The notes: generated by a model from the letters alone, not told the origin. A stretch of 64,000 nt of DNA from an uncultured Anaeroplasmataceae bacterium (GCA_910584005.1 CAJTXR010000006.1:1-64000); one strand, 5' to 3'. Positions 14,079 to 22,689 are shown, counted from the stretch's first letter. Made by a program: numbers and translations.

Positions 14079-15401
14079 ATGGAAGAAAAAGAAGAGGGAA
14101 TTTCACTAGGTGAAATATTTCATGTTGTATTTATAAAAAAATGGCTATTACTTGGAATATCCGTTGCAGTTATGCTTTTAGGCGTTATCGTATTGGTCGC
14201 ATTCTATAATCCAGGAAAAGAAGTTTACCAAATGGAGTTTGAACTTAGATTTCCTAACTATGAGGAAAGAGTATTCCCAGATGGAAAAGAGGTCATTTAT
14301 TCTGAATTTATTTCTTATGAAAATTTAACTAAAGCAAAACAAAAAAGTGAAGAGTTTTCAAAGATAGATACAGATAAAATTGTTGCAAAGAATCATATTC
14401 AAATTACAGAAAAGGAAATTGTTGAAAATAACCAAACCGTTCGGACTGGAAAGTATACGATAAAGGTATTAAAAAAATATTTTTCTTCAGAAAAACAGGC
14501 ATCAGATTATTTACAAGCTGTTGCAAACCTTCCTATAGATTATGTCTTAGAAACTTCAAGAAAAATTGATTATTATTACAATCTTAAACAGGCTTCTGCT
14601 GCAGGAGATTATTTATCTGAGATTGAAAGTCTTAATGCTCAAAGAGAATTATTATTAACAGAGTATGATTATTTAATTGAAAAATATACAAATGGATATT
14701 CTATATTAGTAAACAATCAAGAACTCACAATAAATAATGCAAAATTAGAGATTGAAACTTATTTTTCTCAAAACAAAACTTTAAGTTCAATGAAAACTGA
14801 AGTAGAAATGAATGGATATATTAAGCCAAATAGTAGTTATTTATATGAGATTGAAAGAAAAAAAGATGATCTTGAACGAGAGAGTAATTTAAATAAAGAA
14901 AAAATTACTGCTTTAGAAAAACAAATTAAAGCATTTTATGAGCAAAATTCAAGTGGGATTGTAACAGATGCCGCACTAAAGTCTTTATTTGATGAAATTA
15001 CAACATTAACTCTACGCAATGCAGAAATAAAATACACAATTGAGAATGTTTATAATAAATATACCGATCATTCTCAGGTTGCAGATTATGATGCAAAGGT
15101 TACTAGTTTTGATGCGGATTTAAAAAAGCATTATGATAATTTAAAGAAATTTACAGATACTTTTGATTCATTTTCTAAGGATATATATAACAAGAATTCT
15201 TATGTTGTTTATTCCTATGGTTCCCACATTATCTCAAATGGAGGACTTAATCCTTTACTTGGCGTTGTTGCATTTTTAATTTTAGGATTTGTTTTAGGTT
15301 GTTGTGTAAACTTAATTCTTGATATGCCTAAATATTTAAAGAATAAAAGAAAAGAGCAGGAACAGCCAGTAGATCTTTCCATAGAAGAACCTAAAGAATA
15401 A
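14079..15401 (+). CDS. Wzz-like (polysaccharide co-polymerase-type) membrane protein
   Basis: This 440-aa protein has two membrane helices, one near the N-terminus (~21-43) and one near the C-terminus (~387-412), separated by a large extracytoplasmic part rich in predicted coiled coil (~165-370), with a short acidic cytoplasmic tail. This is the topology of Wzz/CapA chain-length regulators. No BY-kinase or glycan cluster is adjacent, so a role in surface polysaccharide is inference. It is monocistronic, with consensus promoter, AGGAGG site and terminator. Confidence 0.65.
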   Translation: MEEKEEGISLGEIFHVVFIKKWLLLGISVAVMLLGVIVLVAFYNPGKEVYQMEFELRFPNYEERVFPDGKEVIYSEFISYENLTKAKQKSEEFSKIDTDKIVAKNHIQITEKEIVENNQTVRTGKYTIKVLKKYFSSEKQASDYLQAVANLPIDYVLETSRKIDYYYNLKQASAAGDYLSEIESLNAQRELLLTEYDYLIEKYTNGYSILVNNQELTINNAKLEIETYFSQNKTLSSMKTEVEMNGYIKPNSSYLYEIERKKDDLERESNLNKEKITALEKQIKAFYEQNSSGIVTDAALKSLFDEITTLTLRNAEIKYTIENVYNKYTDHSQVADYDAKVTSFDADLKKHYDNLKKFTDTFDSFSKDIYNKNSYVVYSYGSHIISNGGLNPLLGVVAFLILGFVLGCCVNLILDMPKYLKNKRKEQEQPVDLSIEEPKE

Positions 15402-15408
15402 ATCAATT

Positions 15409-15440
15409 GAGGATGTGTCTTTATTGACCATCCTCTTTTT
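15409..15440 (+). terminator. Terminator of the Wzz-like gene, overlapping the next promoter
   Basis: GAGGATG (15409-15415) pairs with CATCCTC (15429-15435), extended by GTC/GAC inside, then TTTTT. The -35 of the next gene (15424-15429) lies in the loop and 3' arm. Confidence 0.8.
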
Positions 15441-15452
15441 CTATTGTATAAT
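15424..15452 (+). promoter_or_regulatory. Promoter of the GH28 gene
   Basis: -35 TTGACC (15424-15429), 17-bp spacer, -10 TATAAT (15447-15452). The spacer contains the 3' arm and T run of the preceding terminator. Confidence 0.85.
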
Positions 15453-15473
15453 GAAAAAAATGAGGTGGTAAAA

Positions 15474-16871
15474 ATGAATTTTAATATTGAGATTCCTTTT
15501 TTTCGTGAAAAGATTTTTAATATTTTAGATTATGGAGCTCAAAGTTCGCTAGAGTTTAATAACCGAGAGGCCATTCAAAAGGCGATTGATACTTGCAGTG
15601 TTTCTGGTGGTGGAATGGTGTTCATTCCAAATGGATATTTTTTATCAGGACCTATTCAATTGAAGAGTAATGTTAACTTACATTTAAGTGAGAATGCAGT
15701 TTTACAATTCACAAAATCTAAAGAGGAATATCCACTATTATGGACGGATTATGAGGGTCAAAGAAGGATAAGAGCAGTATCTCCAATTTCAGCGGATAGT
15801 CAAGTAAATATTGCGATTACAGGGAAAGGCATTATTGATGGTAATGGAGCCTTGTGGCGAGGAATAAAGAAATTTAAATTAACTTCTAAAGAATTTGAGC
15901 GATGTATGGCAAAAAGCCCTTATTTTATCGAAACAAATGAAGGGGGAATATGGTGTCCTACACAGACCGTATATGAAGGTATTTTAAATGGAGAACCAGA
16001 TTATAATGATCCTAATGCATTAGAACTTGCCTCCAAATATTATGATTTATATCGTCCAGTTTTAGTTTCTTTAAGGAAATGTAATCGAGTATTAATTGAA
16101 GATGTAACTCTTCAGAACTCTCCTGCATGGAATGTTCATCCTTGGTTTTGTACAAATTTTACTATGAAAAATGCAAAAATAAGAAATAAATTTTCGGCTC
16201 AAAATGGAGATGGATTAGATTTAGAATCCTGCCAAAATTGTGAAATAGTAGGTACTGTTTTTGAGGTTGGAGATGATGGAATATGTATTAAATCTGGTAA
16301 AAATAAAGAAGCGAGAAAAATAATAGGACCATGCAGGAATGTTTGGATTCATGATTGCAAAGTTTTTGATGCCCATGGTGGATTTGTAATAGGAAGTGAA
16401 ATGAGCCGTGGGGTTGAAAATTTGATTGTTGAGGATTGTAGTTTTATCGGCACAGATATCGGCATTCGTTTCAAATCCGCTATGGGACGTGGTGGCGTTG
16501 TAAAAGATATTACGATTCGAAATATTTGGATGGATAATATCATTGAAGAAGCGATTATTTTTACGATGGGATATGTTTTAAAGAATTTAGAAACCACTGA
16601 AACGGATGAGATGCAAAGCACTTTAAAGGAAGATATTCCAGAATTTAAAGATGTTACCTTAGAAAATATTTATTGTAAGCATGCAAAAACGGCAATTAAA
16701 ATTCAAGGATTAAAGGAATTGCCTATACATGATATCCATTTTAACAATGTACATATTTCTTCTGATTTTGGCTTAAAATTTTCTTTCTGCAAGGATATCT
16801 ATTTAAATAGTGTTTATCTTACAGTAAACAATCAACAAGAAATTTATCTAAATCAAAAAGTAGAGGAATAA
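15474..16871 (+). CDS. Glycoside hydrolase family 28 (exo-polygalacturonase-like), cytoplasmic
   Basis: A right-handed beta-helix enzyme acting on galacturonate-containing pectin fragments. Family motifs: NSPAWNVHP, NGDGLDLES, VGDDGICIKSG (two catalytic Asp in D-D), GGFVIGSE and IRFKSAMGRGG. There is no signal peptide, so the enzyme should act on imported oligosaccharides. The start is ATG 15474 after GAGGTGG; an in-frame TTG at 15444 would lie over the -10. A DUF1292 gene follows 1 nt later. At 465 aa it is a typical GH28. Confidence 0.9.
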   Translation: MNFNIEIPFFREKIFNILDYGAQSSLEFNNREAIQKAIDTCSVSGGGMVFIPNGYFLSGPIQLKSNVNLHLSENAVLQFTKSKEEYPLLWTDYEGQRRIRAVSPISADSQVNIAITGKGIIDGNGALWRGIKKFKLTSKEFERCMAKSPYFIETNEGGIWCPTQTVYEGILNGEPDYNDPNALELASKYYDLYRPVLVSLRKCNRVLIEDVTLQNSPAWNVHPWFCTNFTMKNAKIRNKFSAQNGDGLDLESCQNCEIVGTVFEVGDDGICIKSGKNKEARKIIGPCRNVWIHDCKVFDAHGGFVIGSEMSRGVENLIVEDCSFIGTDIGIRFKSAMGRGGVVKDITIRNIWMDNIIEEAIIFTMGYVLKNLETTETDEMQSTLKEDIPEFKDVTLENIYCKHAKTAIKIQGLKELPIHDIHFNNVHISSDFGLKFSFCKDIYLNSVYLTVNNQQEIYLNQKVEE

Positions 16872-16872
16872 A

Positions 16873-17175
16873 ATGGAAGATATAATTCAGAAAATTTTAG
16901 ATGAAAATAATCACGATATTCTTACTATTCATGGGCAAAACAACGAAGTATTTCAATTTGAACAAGTAGCTTTGATTCATGTAGCAGATGAGATATTTAC
17001 TATTCTTCATCCACTTGCTGAAGATGTATTACCAGATGATGTATTGGTTTTTCGTATTGTGCAAGAAGAGGATACTGCTGAATTAATTTTAGAAGAAGAT
17101 GAGCAAATTATTGAAGAGTGTTTTAAAGTTTATCATCAATTATATAAAAGACATACGATAAAAACAAAAAAATAG
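16873..17175 (+). CDS. DUF1292 (YrzB-like) protein
   Basis: A 100-aa acidic cytoplasmic protein. It matches the DUF1292 pattern: a strand with EVFQFEQVALI, then ILHPLAEDVLPDDVLVFRI, and a C-terminal DEQIIEECFKVYHQL helix. Function unknown. It begins 1 nt after the GH28 stop and so is in its operon; in other Bacillota these proteins sit beside Holliday-junction resolvase and alanyl-tRNA synthetase genes, so this context is unusual. Confidence 0.8.
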   Translation: MEDIIQKILDENNHDILTIHGQNNEVFQFEQVALIHVADEIFTILHPLAEDVLPDDVLVFRIVQEEDTAELILEEDEQIIEECFKVYHQLYKRHTIKTKK

Positions 17176-17204
17176 TTGCATTTTTTAAGGGTTTATGATA
17201 AAAT
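17176..17204 (+). promoter_or_regulatory. Promoter of rplS
   Basis: -35 TTGCAT (17176-17181), starting at the first base after the preceding stop codon, 17-bp spacer, -10 TAAAAT (17199-17204). Confidence 0.8.
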
Positions 17205-17298
17205 CATACCGCTGTTTATAGAACAGCAAAGCACAATGCTCCGCTAGCAACATGGGATGATTTGGCTATGAGCTTTGGATGATAAGGAGTTGAGAACT
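17205..17298 (+). ncRNA. L19 ribosomal-protein leader
   Basis: The ~90-nt leader folds: a hairpin GCTGTT-tatag-AACAGC (17211-17227) and an outer pairing CAAAGC (17227-17232) with GCTTTG (17272-17277) enclosing a branched region. Structured leaders upstream of rplS that bind L19 are known in Bacillota (the Rfam L19 leader). Assignment rests on position and fold; no covariance search was possible. The ribosome site AAGGAG (17284-17289) lies just after the structure. Confidence 0.65.
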
Positions 17299-17655
17299 AT
17301 GGCAAACGCAAAAGGACAAGACTTAATTAAAGAAATCACTGCTCAGTATTTACAGGACAGACCTAAATTCCGTGCTGGAGATTCTGTAAAAGTATTTGTT
17401 AAAATCATTGAAGGCGATACTCATCGTATTCAGGTTTTTGAAGGTTTAGTTATTAAGCGTCAAGGTACTGGCATTGGTGAAACATTCACTGTAAGAAAAA
17501 TGTCATACGGAATTGGTGTTGAACGTACATTCCCTGTTCATTCACCTAATATCGACCATATTGAAGTTACAAGAAAAGGTAAAGTACGTCGTGCTAGACT
17601 ATTCTATATTCGTAACTTATCAGCTAAGGCTGCTCGTATTAAGGAACGTCGATAA
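17299..17655 (+). CDS. rplS: 50S ribosomal protein L19
   Basis: A structural protein at the 30S-50S interface. The family core is clear: FRAGDSVKVFVKIIEG, IQVFEGLVI, RKMSYGIGVERTFPVHSPNI and VRRARLFYIRN, ending KERR. The start ATG 17299 lies 9 nt after AAGGAG; an in-frame TTG at 17275 lies in the leader. Length 118 aa is normal. The usual partners rpsP, rimM and trmD are absent, so rplS is a single-gene unit with its own leader and terminator. Confidence 0.98.
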   Translation: MANAKGQDLIKEITAQYLQDRPKFRAGDSVKVFVKIIEGDTHRIQVFEGLVIKRQGTGIGETFTVRKMSYGIGVERTFPVHSPNIDHIEVTRKGKVRRARLFYIRNLSAKAARIKERR

Positions 17656-17660
17656 TCAAA

Positions 17661-17690
17661 AGGTCAACCGCAAGGTTGGCTTTTTCTTTT
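17661..17690 (+). terminator. Terminator of rplS
   Basis: AGGTCAACC (17661-17669), loop GCAA, GGTTGGCTT (17674-17682), then TTTCTTTTTT. The GNRA-type loop adds stability. Confidence 0.85.
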
Positions 17691-17745
17691 TTAAAAAAAT
17701 GGGAAATTATGTAAGAAAAAAACGATAACTTTACAATTTTTTTAT

Positions 17746-17753
17746 GATATAAT
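17746..17753 (+). promoter_or_regulatory. -10 element upstream of the CBS-pair gene
   Basis: TGATATAAT gives a -10 TATAAT at 17748-17753 with a near-extended TG; no good -35 is visible. Confidence 0.45.
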
Positions 17754-17784
17754 TATATTAGAAGCTATAGAAAGGATTTATAAA

Positions 17785-18192
17785 ATGAATATCATAACAT
17801 TATTAACCCCAAAGGATCAAACTTTTTATTTAGATTCTCACGCAACCATTAGACAAGCTTTAGAAAAATACGACTATCATAAGTTTACAGTTGTCCCTTT
17901 AATTGATAAGGAGGGTCATTATGTGACAACCTTATCGGAAGGAGATATATTAAGGTATATTAAAAACAATTGCAATTTTGATTTGGAAGTTGCAGAATCT
18001 CAAACGGTTGATTTCATTGAAAAATACCGTCCCTATAAGGCATTAGATATTCAAAGTTCAATCAAGGATGTAATTCGGTTATTATATGATCAAAATTTTA
18101 TTCCTATGATAGATGATCGGGGAATGTATATTGGAATTATTAAAAGAAAGGGAATTATTCAATTTTTAAATGAGAGAATTAAAAAATTATAA
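17785..18192 (+). CDS. CBS-domain-pair protein
   Basis: A 135-aa protein made of two CBS motifs only: residues ~13-60 (IRQALEKYDYHKFTVVPLIDKEGHYVTTLSEGDIL) and ~85-130 (IKDVIRLLYDQNFIPMIDDRGMYIGIIKRKGI). CBS pairs bind adenine nucleotides. The stand-alone architecture resembles the c-di-AMP receptor DarB/CbpB of Bacillus and Listeria, and a c-di-AMP synthase is present in the same window. c-di-AMP binding is inference; AMP/ATP sensing is the alternative. It overlaps the next gene by 23 nt. Confidence 0.85.
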   Translation: MNIITLLTPKDQTFYLDSHATIRQALEKYDYHKFTVVPLIDKEGHYVTTLSEGDILRYIKNNCNFDLEVAESQTVDFIEKYRPYKALDIQSSIKDVIRLLYDQNFIPMIDDRGMYIGIIKRKGIIQFLNERIKKL

Positions 18193-19015
18193 AATTTATC
18201 CGAATGGAGAAGAATTTTTATTAGAAAATGCATCTTTATTTCACCAAAACTCATCCACAAAAATTGAAACAGCTTTTTTCGAGCTAAACGCAAAACAGTT
18301 TCATTTTTTAGATCATACGCATTATGCAATTAAGGTTTTTCAAGGGAAACAAAACTTAGTTTTATTAAGCTGTGCTCCATATAATGCTTTACTATTTGGT
18401 GATAAATCTTTAGTTGGAATTATGGCAGAATTGGTGAAAGAACAAAACTTTCAAATTGATAATATTTTAGGAGAAAATGAGCTTGTCCTCGCATTTTTAA
18501 AAGCATATCAAACAATTATTAGTGGGACCATTGAAATAGTTCATTTTATGTCTATAATGGTTTTAAAAAAGTATCAACCCATAAATGTAGAAAATGTAAA
18601 TCAATGTTCATCTCAAGATATAGAGGATTTGGCATTTTTTTATCAGTCCTTTGAAAATGAAATTTTTAAACAATCTAAAGATATAGAGGAAATAAAAGGG
18701 CTACTTCAGGGTAGGGCTACCAATTTTTACGCCTACAAGGAAAATGGAAAGATAACAAGTATTGCAGCGAAAACTAGAGAAACAGAAGAGATTTGTGCAA
18801 TTTCTCATGTATACACAAATCCTGAGTATCGAGGAAAAGGATATGCAAGAAAGGTCGTATCTAAACTTGTAGAAGATATTCTATCTTTAAACAAAATTCC
18901 TTATTTATATGTAGATAATCATAACCCTATTTCAAATCATATTTATAAAGAGATTGGATTCGATTATTTAATTTGTCAATCTCAATATCGTTTTATTAAA
19001 AAAGAAGAGGAGTAA
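18170..19015 (+). CDS. GNAT-family N-acetyltransferase
   Basis: A 281-aa protein with a typical C-terminal GNAT domain: the acetyl-CoA loop YRGKGYARKVVSKL (R/Q-x-x-G-x-G/A variant) at ~222-235 after strand ISHVYTNPE, then YLYVDNHNPISNHIYKEIGF. The N-terminal half (~1-140) resembles the pseudo-GNAT half of two-domain acetyltransferases. Substrate unknown. The 23-nt overlap with the CBS gene suggests translational coupling. Confidence 0.85.
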   Translation: MRELKNYKIYPNGEEFLLENASLFHQNSSTKIETAFFELNAKQFHFLDHTHYAIKVFQGKQNLVLLSCAPYNALLFGDKSLVGIMAELVKEQNFQIDNILGENELVLAFLKAYQTIISGTIEIVHFMSIMVLKKYQPINVENVNQCSSQDIEDLAFFYQSFENEIFKQSKDIEEIKGLLQGRATNFYAYKENGKITSIAAKTRETEEICAISHVYTNPEYRGKGYARKVVSKLVEDILSLNKIPYLYVDNHNPISNHIYKEIGFDYLICQSQYRFIKKEEE

Positions 19016-19023
19016 AAAAAATT

Positions 19024-19227
19024 ATGGCAAAAACAATTTATCATGTGTCGAAAAGAGAGAATAATGGAAGAGAGTGGAAGGTATTCATTCAAGGATCTAC
19101 TAGGGTAATTAAGCTGTTTGACACCCAAGCAGAAGCGTTAGCTTATGCCAAAAATCTATGTAAAAATAAGAACGATGGTGGAGCAGTAATGCTTCATGGC
19201 TTAGATGGAAAGATTAGAAAGGCATAA
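19024..19227 (+). CDS. DUF2188 protein
   Basis: A 67-aa basic protein with the DUF2188 pattern: YHVSKRENNGREWKVF, a mid segment RVIKLFDTQAEALAYAKNL, and a closing LHGLDGKIR. Such proteins are common, small and of unknown role. It lies 8 nt after the GNAT gene and ends the operon before a strong terminator. Confidence 0.85.
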   Translation: MAKTIYHVSKRENNGREWKVFIQGSTRVIKLFDTQAEALAYAKNLCKNKNDGGAVMLHGLDGKIRKA

Positions 19228-19245
19228 AAGAACTTAAAGAAAAGT

Positions 19246-19281
19246 AAGAGGAATAAAGATTTAAAATTCCTCTTTTTTTAT
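19246..19281 (+). terminator. Terminator after the CBS-GNAT-DUF2188 operon
   Basis: AAGAGGAAT (19246-19254) pairs with ATTCCTCTT (19266-19274), followed by T at 19275-19279. Confidence 0.88.
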
Positions 19282-19345
19282 GCTTTACTATAAAAGATAA
19301 TTTTTTATAGTATGTTTTTAAAAAGGCCTATTAAGCAAGATAAGG

Positions 19346-19374
19346 TTGAAAATTCGACAAAATCATGTTAAAAT
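19346..19374 (+). promoter_or_regulatory. Promoter of the LRR lipoprotein
   Basis: -35 TTGAAA (19346-19351), 17-bp spacer, -10 TAAAAT (19369-19374). Confidence 0.7.
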
Positions 19375-19424
19375 TTTTAAAATATGCATAGGATTTTTTT
19401 AAAAAATAAGGAGGTTTGATGTGG

Positions 19425-22169
19425 ATGAAAAAATGGAAATTATTTATACTTTTACTACTTACGGGTTTTAGTTTAAGCTATTTGTTTTCCTGTAAAAGTG
19501 AAGAATATAAGCCAAAATTATATTTATTTAGTCCTGAAGTAGATTTCTCATTTATTAATTTTGATATAAAAGTCATTGAACCAGAAGAAGTAATTATCAA
19601 GGAAATTTATATTAAGCTATATGATGATGCTCAAAATCAAAAAACACTTTCTTCAGCAGATGGAATTAACAGAGTGGGAACAACGGAAGATATTACTTTT
19701 TCAACACTTGCATCTAATACAAAATATAGTATCGATTTTATATTTAATTATAGAAGTAAAAATACAGAATATAAGGATGTTCTAATTTATAAATATGAGT
19801 TTACCACTTTGAATAATGAATACGATATATCGGGATCCATTTTAAATTTATTATGCTCATCAGATACACTTAGCTTTAATGCCTATTTTACTGACCCTCA
19901 AAATAAGGCTAAAGATTTTGCAATATATGTAAAAGATGGACAGGAAACTCTATTTACTAAGAAGAAGATAAATGGTTTAAAAACGGGAGCAAATTTATGT
20001 TCTTTTTCTTTATTGCCACCTAATCGAAATTATACTATTGTTATGTGCATTACCTTTGCTGAGGGAGATAAACTATATAATGATTTAATTTTAGATGAGA
20101 AAGAAATAAAAACAGAGGGTTATCTATATAAACCGACAGCTGAAATTGCGAATTTAAATGTGAATTTAAATCAAGTTTCATTCGATTTATATTTAATTGA
20201 TTTACTGAATATGATTGATCATCTAACTCTATTTCTTTTAGATGGAGGACAAACCATAATATCTAAGCAGATCTTAGGATATGATTTGTTTATTGGCAAG
20301 AATAAGAATGTAACATTTAAAGATTTACTTCCTAAGCAAAAATATTTTTTGCGTGTAGAAGCAGACTATCATACATTATTAGAGGAATATAAAAATGAAG
20401 TTTTGTTAGAACAAAGTTTTGAAACAGAATTTTTTGATACAAAACCAACAGCAGCGATTACTAATATAGTATTACAAGATAGTATGGTTACATTTGAGTA
20501 TTCTGTAACAGATGATTTGAATCTTTTGAAAGAATGTTATCTAATACTACTAGACGCTAATGAAACCAAATTATTAGAAAAACAAATTAATATTGGCACA
20601 CTTTCTAAAAAACAAAGTGAAATCTTTACAAAACTAATGCCTAATACAAACTATAAAATTTTGCTATATGCAAAATACATGTATGGTGCATTAGGTGAAG
20701 TAGAGGAAGGTATTACTGAAGTCAGCTTTCAAACTGAAGATTATTCTTTTTATCCAACCGCATCTATCTTTAATGTTCATGTTTTAGATACGACAATAAC
20801 TATTGAGTATAGTGTAGAAGCTGAATATGAATTACTATCATCTTTAAAATGTAATATAGTGGCATTGGATGATACATTAATTAAAGAAACAGTTTTACCA
20901 ATTTTTAAATCCAATTCAATACAAACGATAACTATAAATAAACCCAATAGTCTTACAAATTTTAAAATTCAATTGGTGGCTGACTACTCTTATCTTATTT
21001 ATAAAAAAGAAAAAGAAGTTTTAACAAACTTTTATTATATTATTAATCCAAAGGAAGATTTTGATTATTTTATTAATAATAATGAATTATATATAAGAAA
21101 ATATAAGGGAAAATCTAAAACCTGTATCATTCCTAATGAAATTGATGGTTATAAGGTAGAACATATTGGACAACGGGCATTTAGTAATAGTAATATAAAA
21201 ACTATAATTTTACCTAAAAATTTAAAAAGTATTCAAAATTCTGTTTTTGAGAATTGTATGAATTTAACGAGAATTACAATTCCAAATCATGTGACAAGTA
21301 TAGGAGATGGAGCCTTTTATAACTGTAGAAATCTAACTAATGTAGAGATTCCAGATAGTGTCACAATCATAGGGTCTGATGCCTTTTATAATTGTAGCAA
21401 GCTATCTAATGTCTACTATGGAGGAACAATAGAAGATTGGTGTAAAATCAATTGTTCTATTTTTAGATATTCATCAAATTTTAATCAGTTCTATTTAAGA
21501 AATAGAAGTAACGAATGGGAAGAAGTCACAAGTATAAAGATTCCACAAGGAATAACAAAAATAGGAAATTATCAATTTTATGGTTTTAAAAATGTTACCT
21601 CAATAATCATACCAAATGGTGTAACAAGCATTGGGGATAGTGCTTTTTCTAACTGTAGAAATCTAACAAGTATAGAAATACCAAATAGCGTAACAAGCAT
21701 TGGGGATAGTACCTTCTCTTTTTGTATCAGTTTAACAAGTATAAAGATTTCAAATAATGTAACAAGCATTGGGAATCATAGCTTTTATGAATGTAGTAGT
21801 CTAGCAAGTATAGAAATACCGAATGGTGTGACAAGCATTGGGAATTATAGCTTTTATTACTGTAGAAATTTAACAAGTATAAATATTCCAGATAGTGTGA
21901 CAAGCATTGAGAATTATAGCTTTTATTCCTGTAGTAGTCTAACAAGTATAGAGATTCCAAATAGTGTGACAAGCATCGGAGAGGGAGCTTTTGGCTTTTG
22001 TAATTTTACAAGCATTTTTATACCCGCAACTGTCACAAATATGGGAAGATATGTATTTAGTCCTTATGGTAATCAGTTAATCATAAATTGTGAAGCTGGC
22101 TCTATTCCTAATGAGTGGAATAGAGATTGGTATGATGGAAATGTCATAGTGAATTGGGCATGTTTATAA
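19425..22169 (+). CDS. BspA-like leucine-rich-repeat surface lipoprotein
   Basis: A 914-aa lipoprotein: signal peptide with lipobox LFSC (Cys about residue 22), then four to five Ig/Fn3-like repeats (~30-535; repeated 'KPTA.I.N..l......' openings), then LRR_5-type repeats (~575-890) of 23 residues built on IPNSVTSIGDxAFxxCxxLTSIE. BspA/TpLRR repeats mediate adhesion in oral and gut bacteria and parasites; that role is inference here. AAGGAGG (19408-19414) is 10 nt before ATG 19425, better than TTG 19416 or ATG 19419. The repeats are near-identical at DNA level. Confidence 0.85.
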   Translation: MKKWKLFILLLLTGFSLSYLFSCKSEEYKPKLYLFSPEVDFSFINFDIKVIEPEEVIIKEIYIKLYDDAQNQKTLSSADGINRVGTTEDITFSTLASNTKYSIDFIFNYRSKNTEYKDVLIYKYEFTTLNNEYDISGSILNLLCSSDTLSFNAYFTDPQNKAKDFAIYVKDGQETLFTKKKINGLKTGANLCSFSLLPPNRNYTIVMCITFAEGDKLYNDLILDEKEIKTEGYLYKPTAEIANLNVNLNQVSFDLYLIDLLNMIDHLTLFLLDGGQTIISKQILGYDLFIGKNKNVTFKDLLPKQKYFLRVEADYHTLLEEYKNEVLLEQSFETEFFDTKPTAAITNIVLQDSMVTFEYSVTDDLNLLKECYLILLDANETKLLEKQINIGTLSKKQSEIFTKLMPNTNYKILLYAKYMYGALGEVEEGITEVSFQTEDYSFYPTASIFNVHVLDTTITIEYSVEAEYELLSSLKCNIVALDDTLIKETVLPIFKSNSIQTITINKPNSLTNFKIQLVADYSYLIYKKEKEVLTNFYYIINPKEDFDYFINNNELYIRKYKGKSKTCIIPNEIDGYKVEHIGQRAFSNSNIKTIILPKNLKSIQNSVFENCMNLTRITIPNHVTSIGDGAFYNCRNLTNVEIPDSVTIIGSDAFYNCSKLSNVYYGGTIEDWCKINCSIFRYSSNFNQFYLRNRSNEWEEVTSIKIPQGITKIGNYQFYGFKNVTSIIIPNGVTSIGDSAFSNCRNLTSIEIPNSVTSIGDSTFSFCISLTSIKISNNVTSIGNHSFYECSSLASIEIPNGVTSIGNYSFYYCRNLTSINIPDSVTSIENYSFYSCSSLTSIEIPNSVTSIGEGAFGFCNFTSIFIPATVTNMGRYVFSPYGNQLIINCEAGSIPNEWNRDWYDGNVIVNWACL
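21276..21999 (+). repeat. 69-bp tandem repeats encoding LRR units
   Basis: Units of 69 bp (23 codons) with a shared core such as gtaacaagcattggggata recur about eight times, interrupted by a non-repeat insert at about 21414-21540. The high nucleotide identity in 21612-21990 points to recent duplication or gene conversion, and copy number may vary between strains. Confidence 0.85.
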
Positions 22170-22263
22170 TTTTCAACTGCATAATATTTTAATAAAAAAG
22201 TGTAAATTATAAATAAAACTTTTATCTTTGTGTTTAGAGTTTGAAGGGAAGGGAAGAAATAAT

Positions 22264-22689
22264 ATGTCGTACGATATAAAGACTTTGTCTACTATGATGG
22301 GAGTAACCACAAGAACAATTAGAAATTATATGCATCTAGGATTATTAAAAGGATATATAGAACATGGAAAATGGTGTTTTACTTCACAAGAGATAGACCT
22401 TTTTCTTTCAAATTCTTATGTGCAAAAAGAACTGGAAATTAAAGCCAATTCTATTGTATTAGATTATTTAAAACAAAATGATCGATATGAAATAGGATGT
22501 TTTGTGATGAATTTATCTAGTATTGAATATGAAAAAAAATTACCAGAAATTTTAAATTGTGTAAATGAAAGGAAAAACGTTCGTTTTTTCTATTATAAAA
22601 CAAATAAAATATCTAGAATCTGTGTAGAAGGTAGTTTGGATACTCTTTCACAAATTATTGAACTTTTAAAGCCTAGGAAAAACTCCTAG
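22264..22689 (+). CDS. MerR-type helix-turn-helix regulator
   Basis: A 141-aa protein with an N-terminal winged HTH of MerR type (YDIKTLSTMMGVTTRTIRNYMHLGLLKGYIEHGKWCFTS, ~3-42), followed by a helical linker and a ~60-residue C-terminal part without a recognised ligand domain. The start ATG 22264 follows GGGAAGGGAAG; in-frame TTG 22228 lacks a site. It is likely a transcriptional regulator of its own unit or of a neighbour; its target is not visible. Confidence 0.75.
   Translation: MSYDIKTLSTMMGVTTRTIRNYMHLGLLKGYIEHGKWCFTSQEIDLFLSNSYVQKELEIKANSIVLDYLKQNDRYEIGCFVMNLSSIEYEKKLPEILNCVNERKNVRFFYYKTNKISRICVEGSLDTLSQIIELLKPRKNS

Noticed and set aside
21578..21972. Minus-strand ORFs through the LRR repeats
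   Set aside because: They arise from the repeated DNA of the LRR gene on the other strand and show only its periodic composition.
19416..22169. TTG start at 19416 for the LRR lipoprotein
   Set aside because: It is 1 nt from AAGGAGG; ATG 19425 has correct spacing and gives a standard lipoprotein signal.
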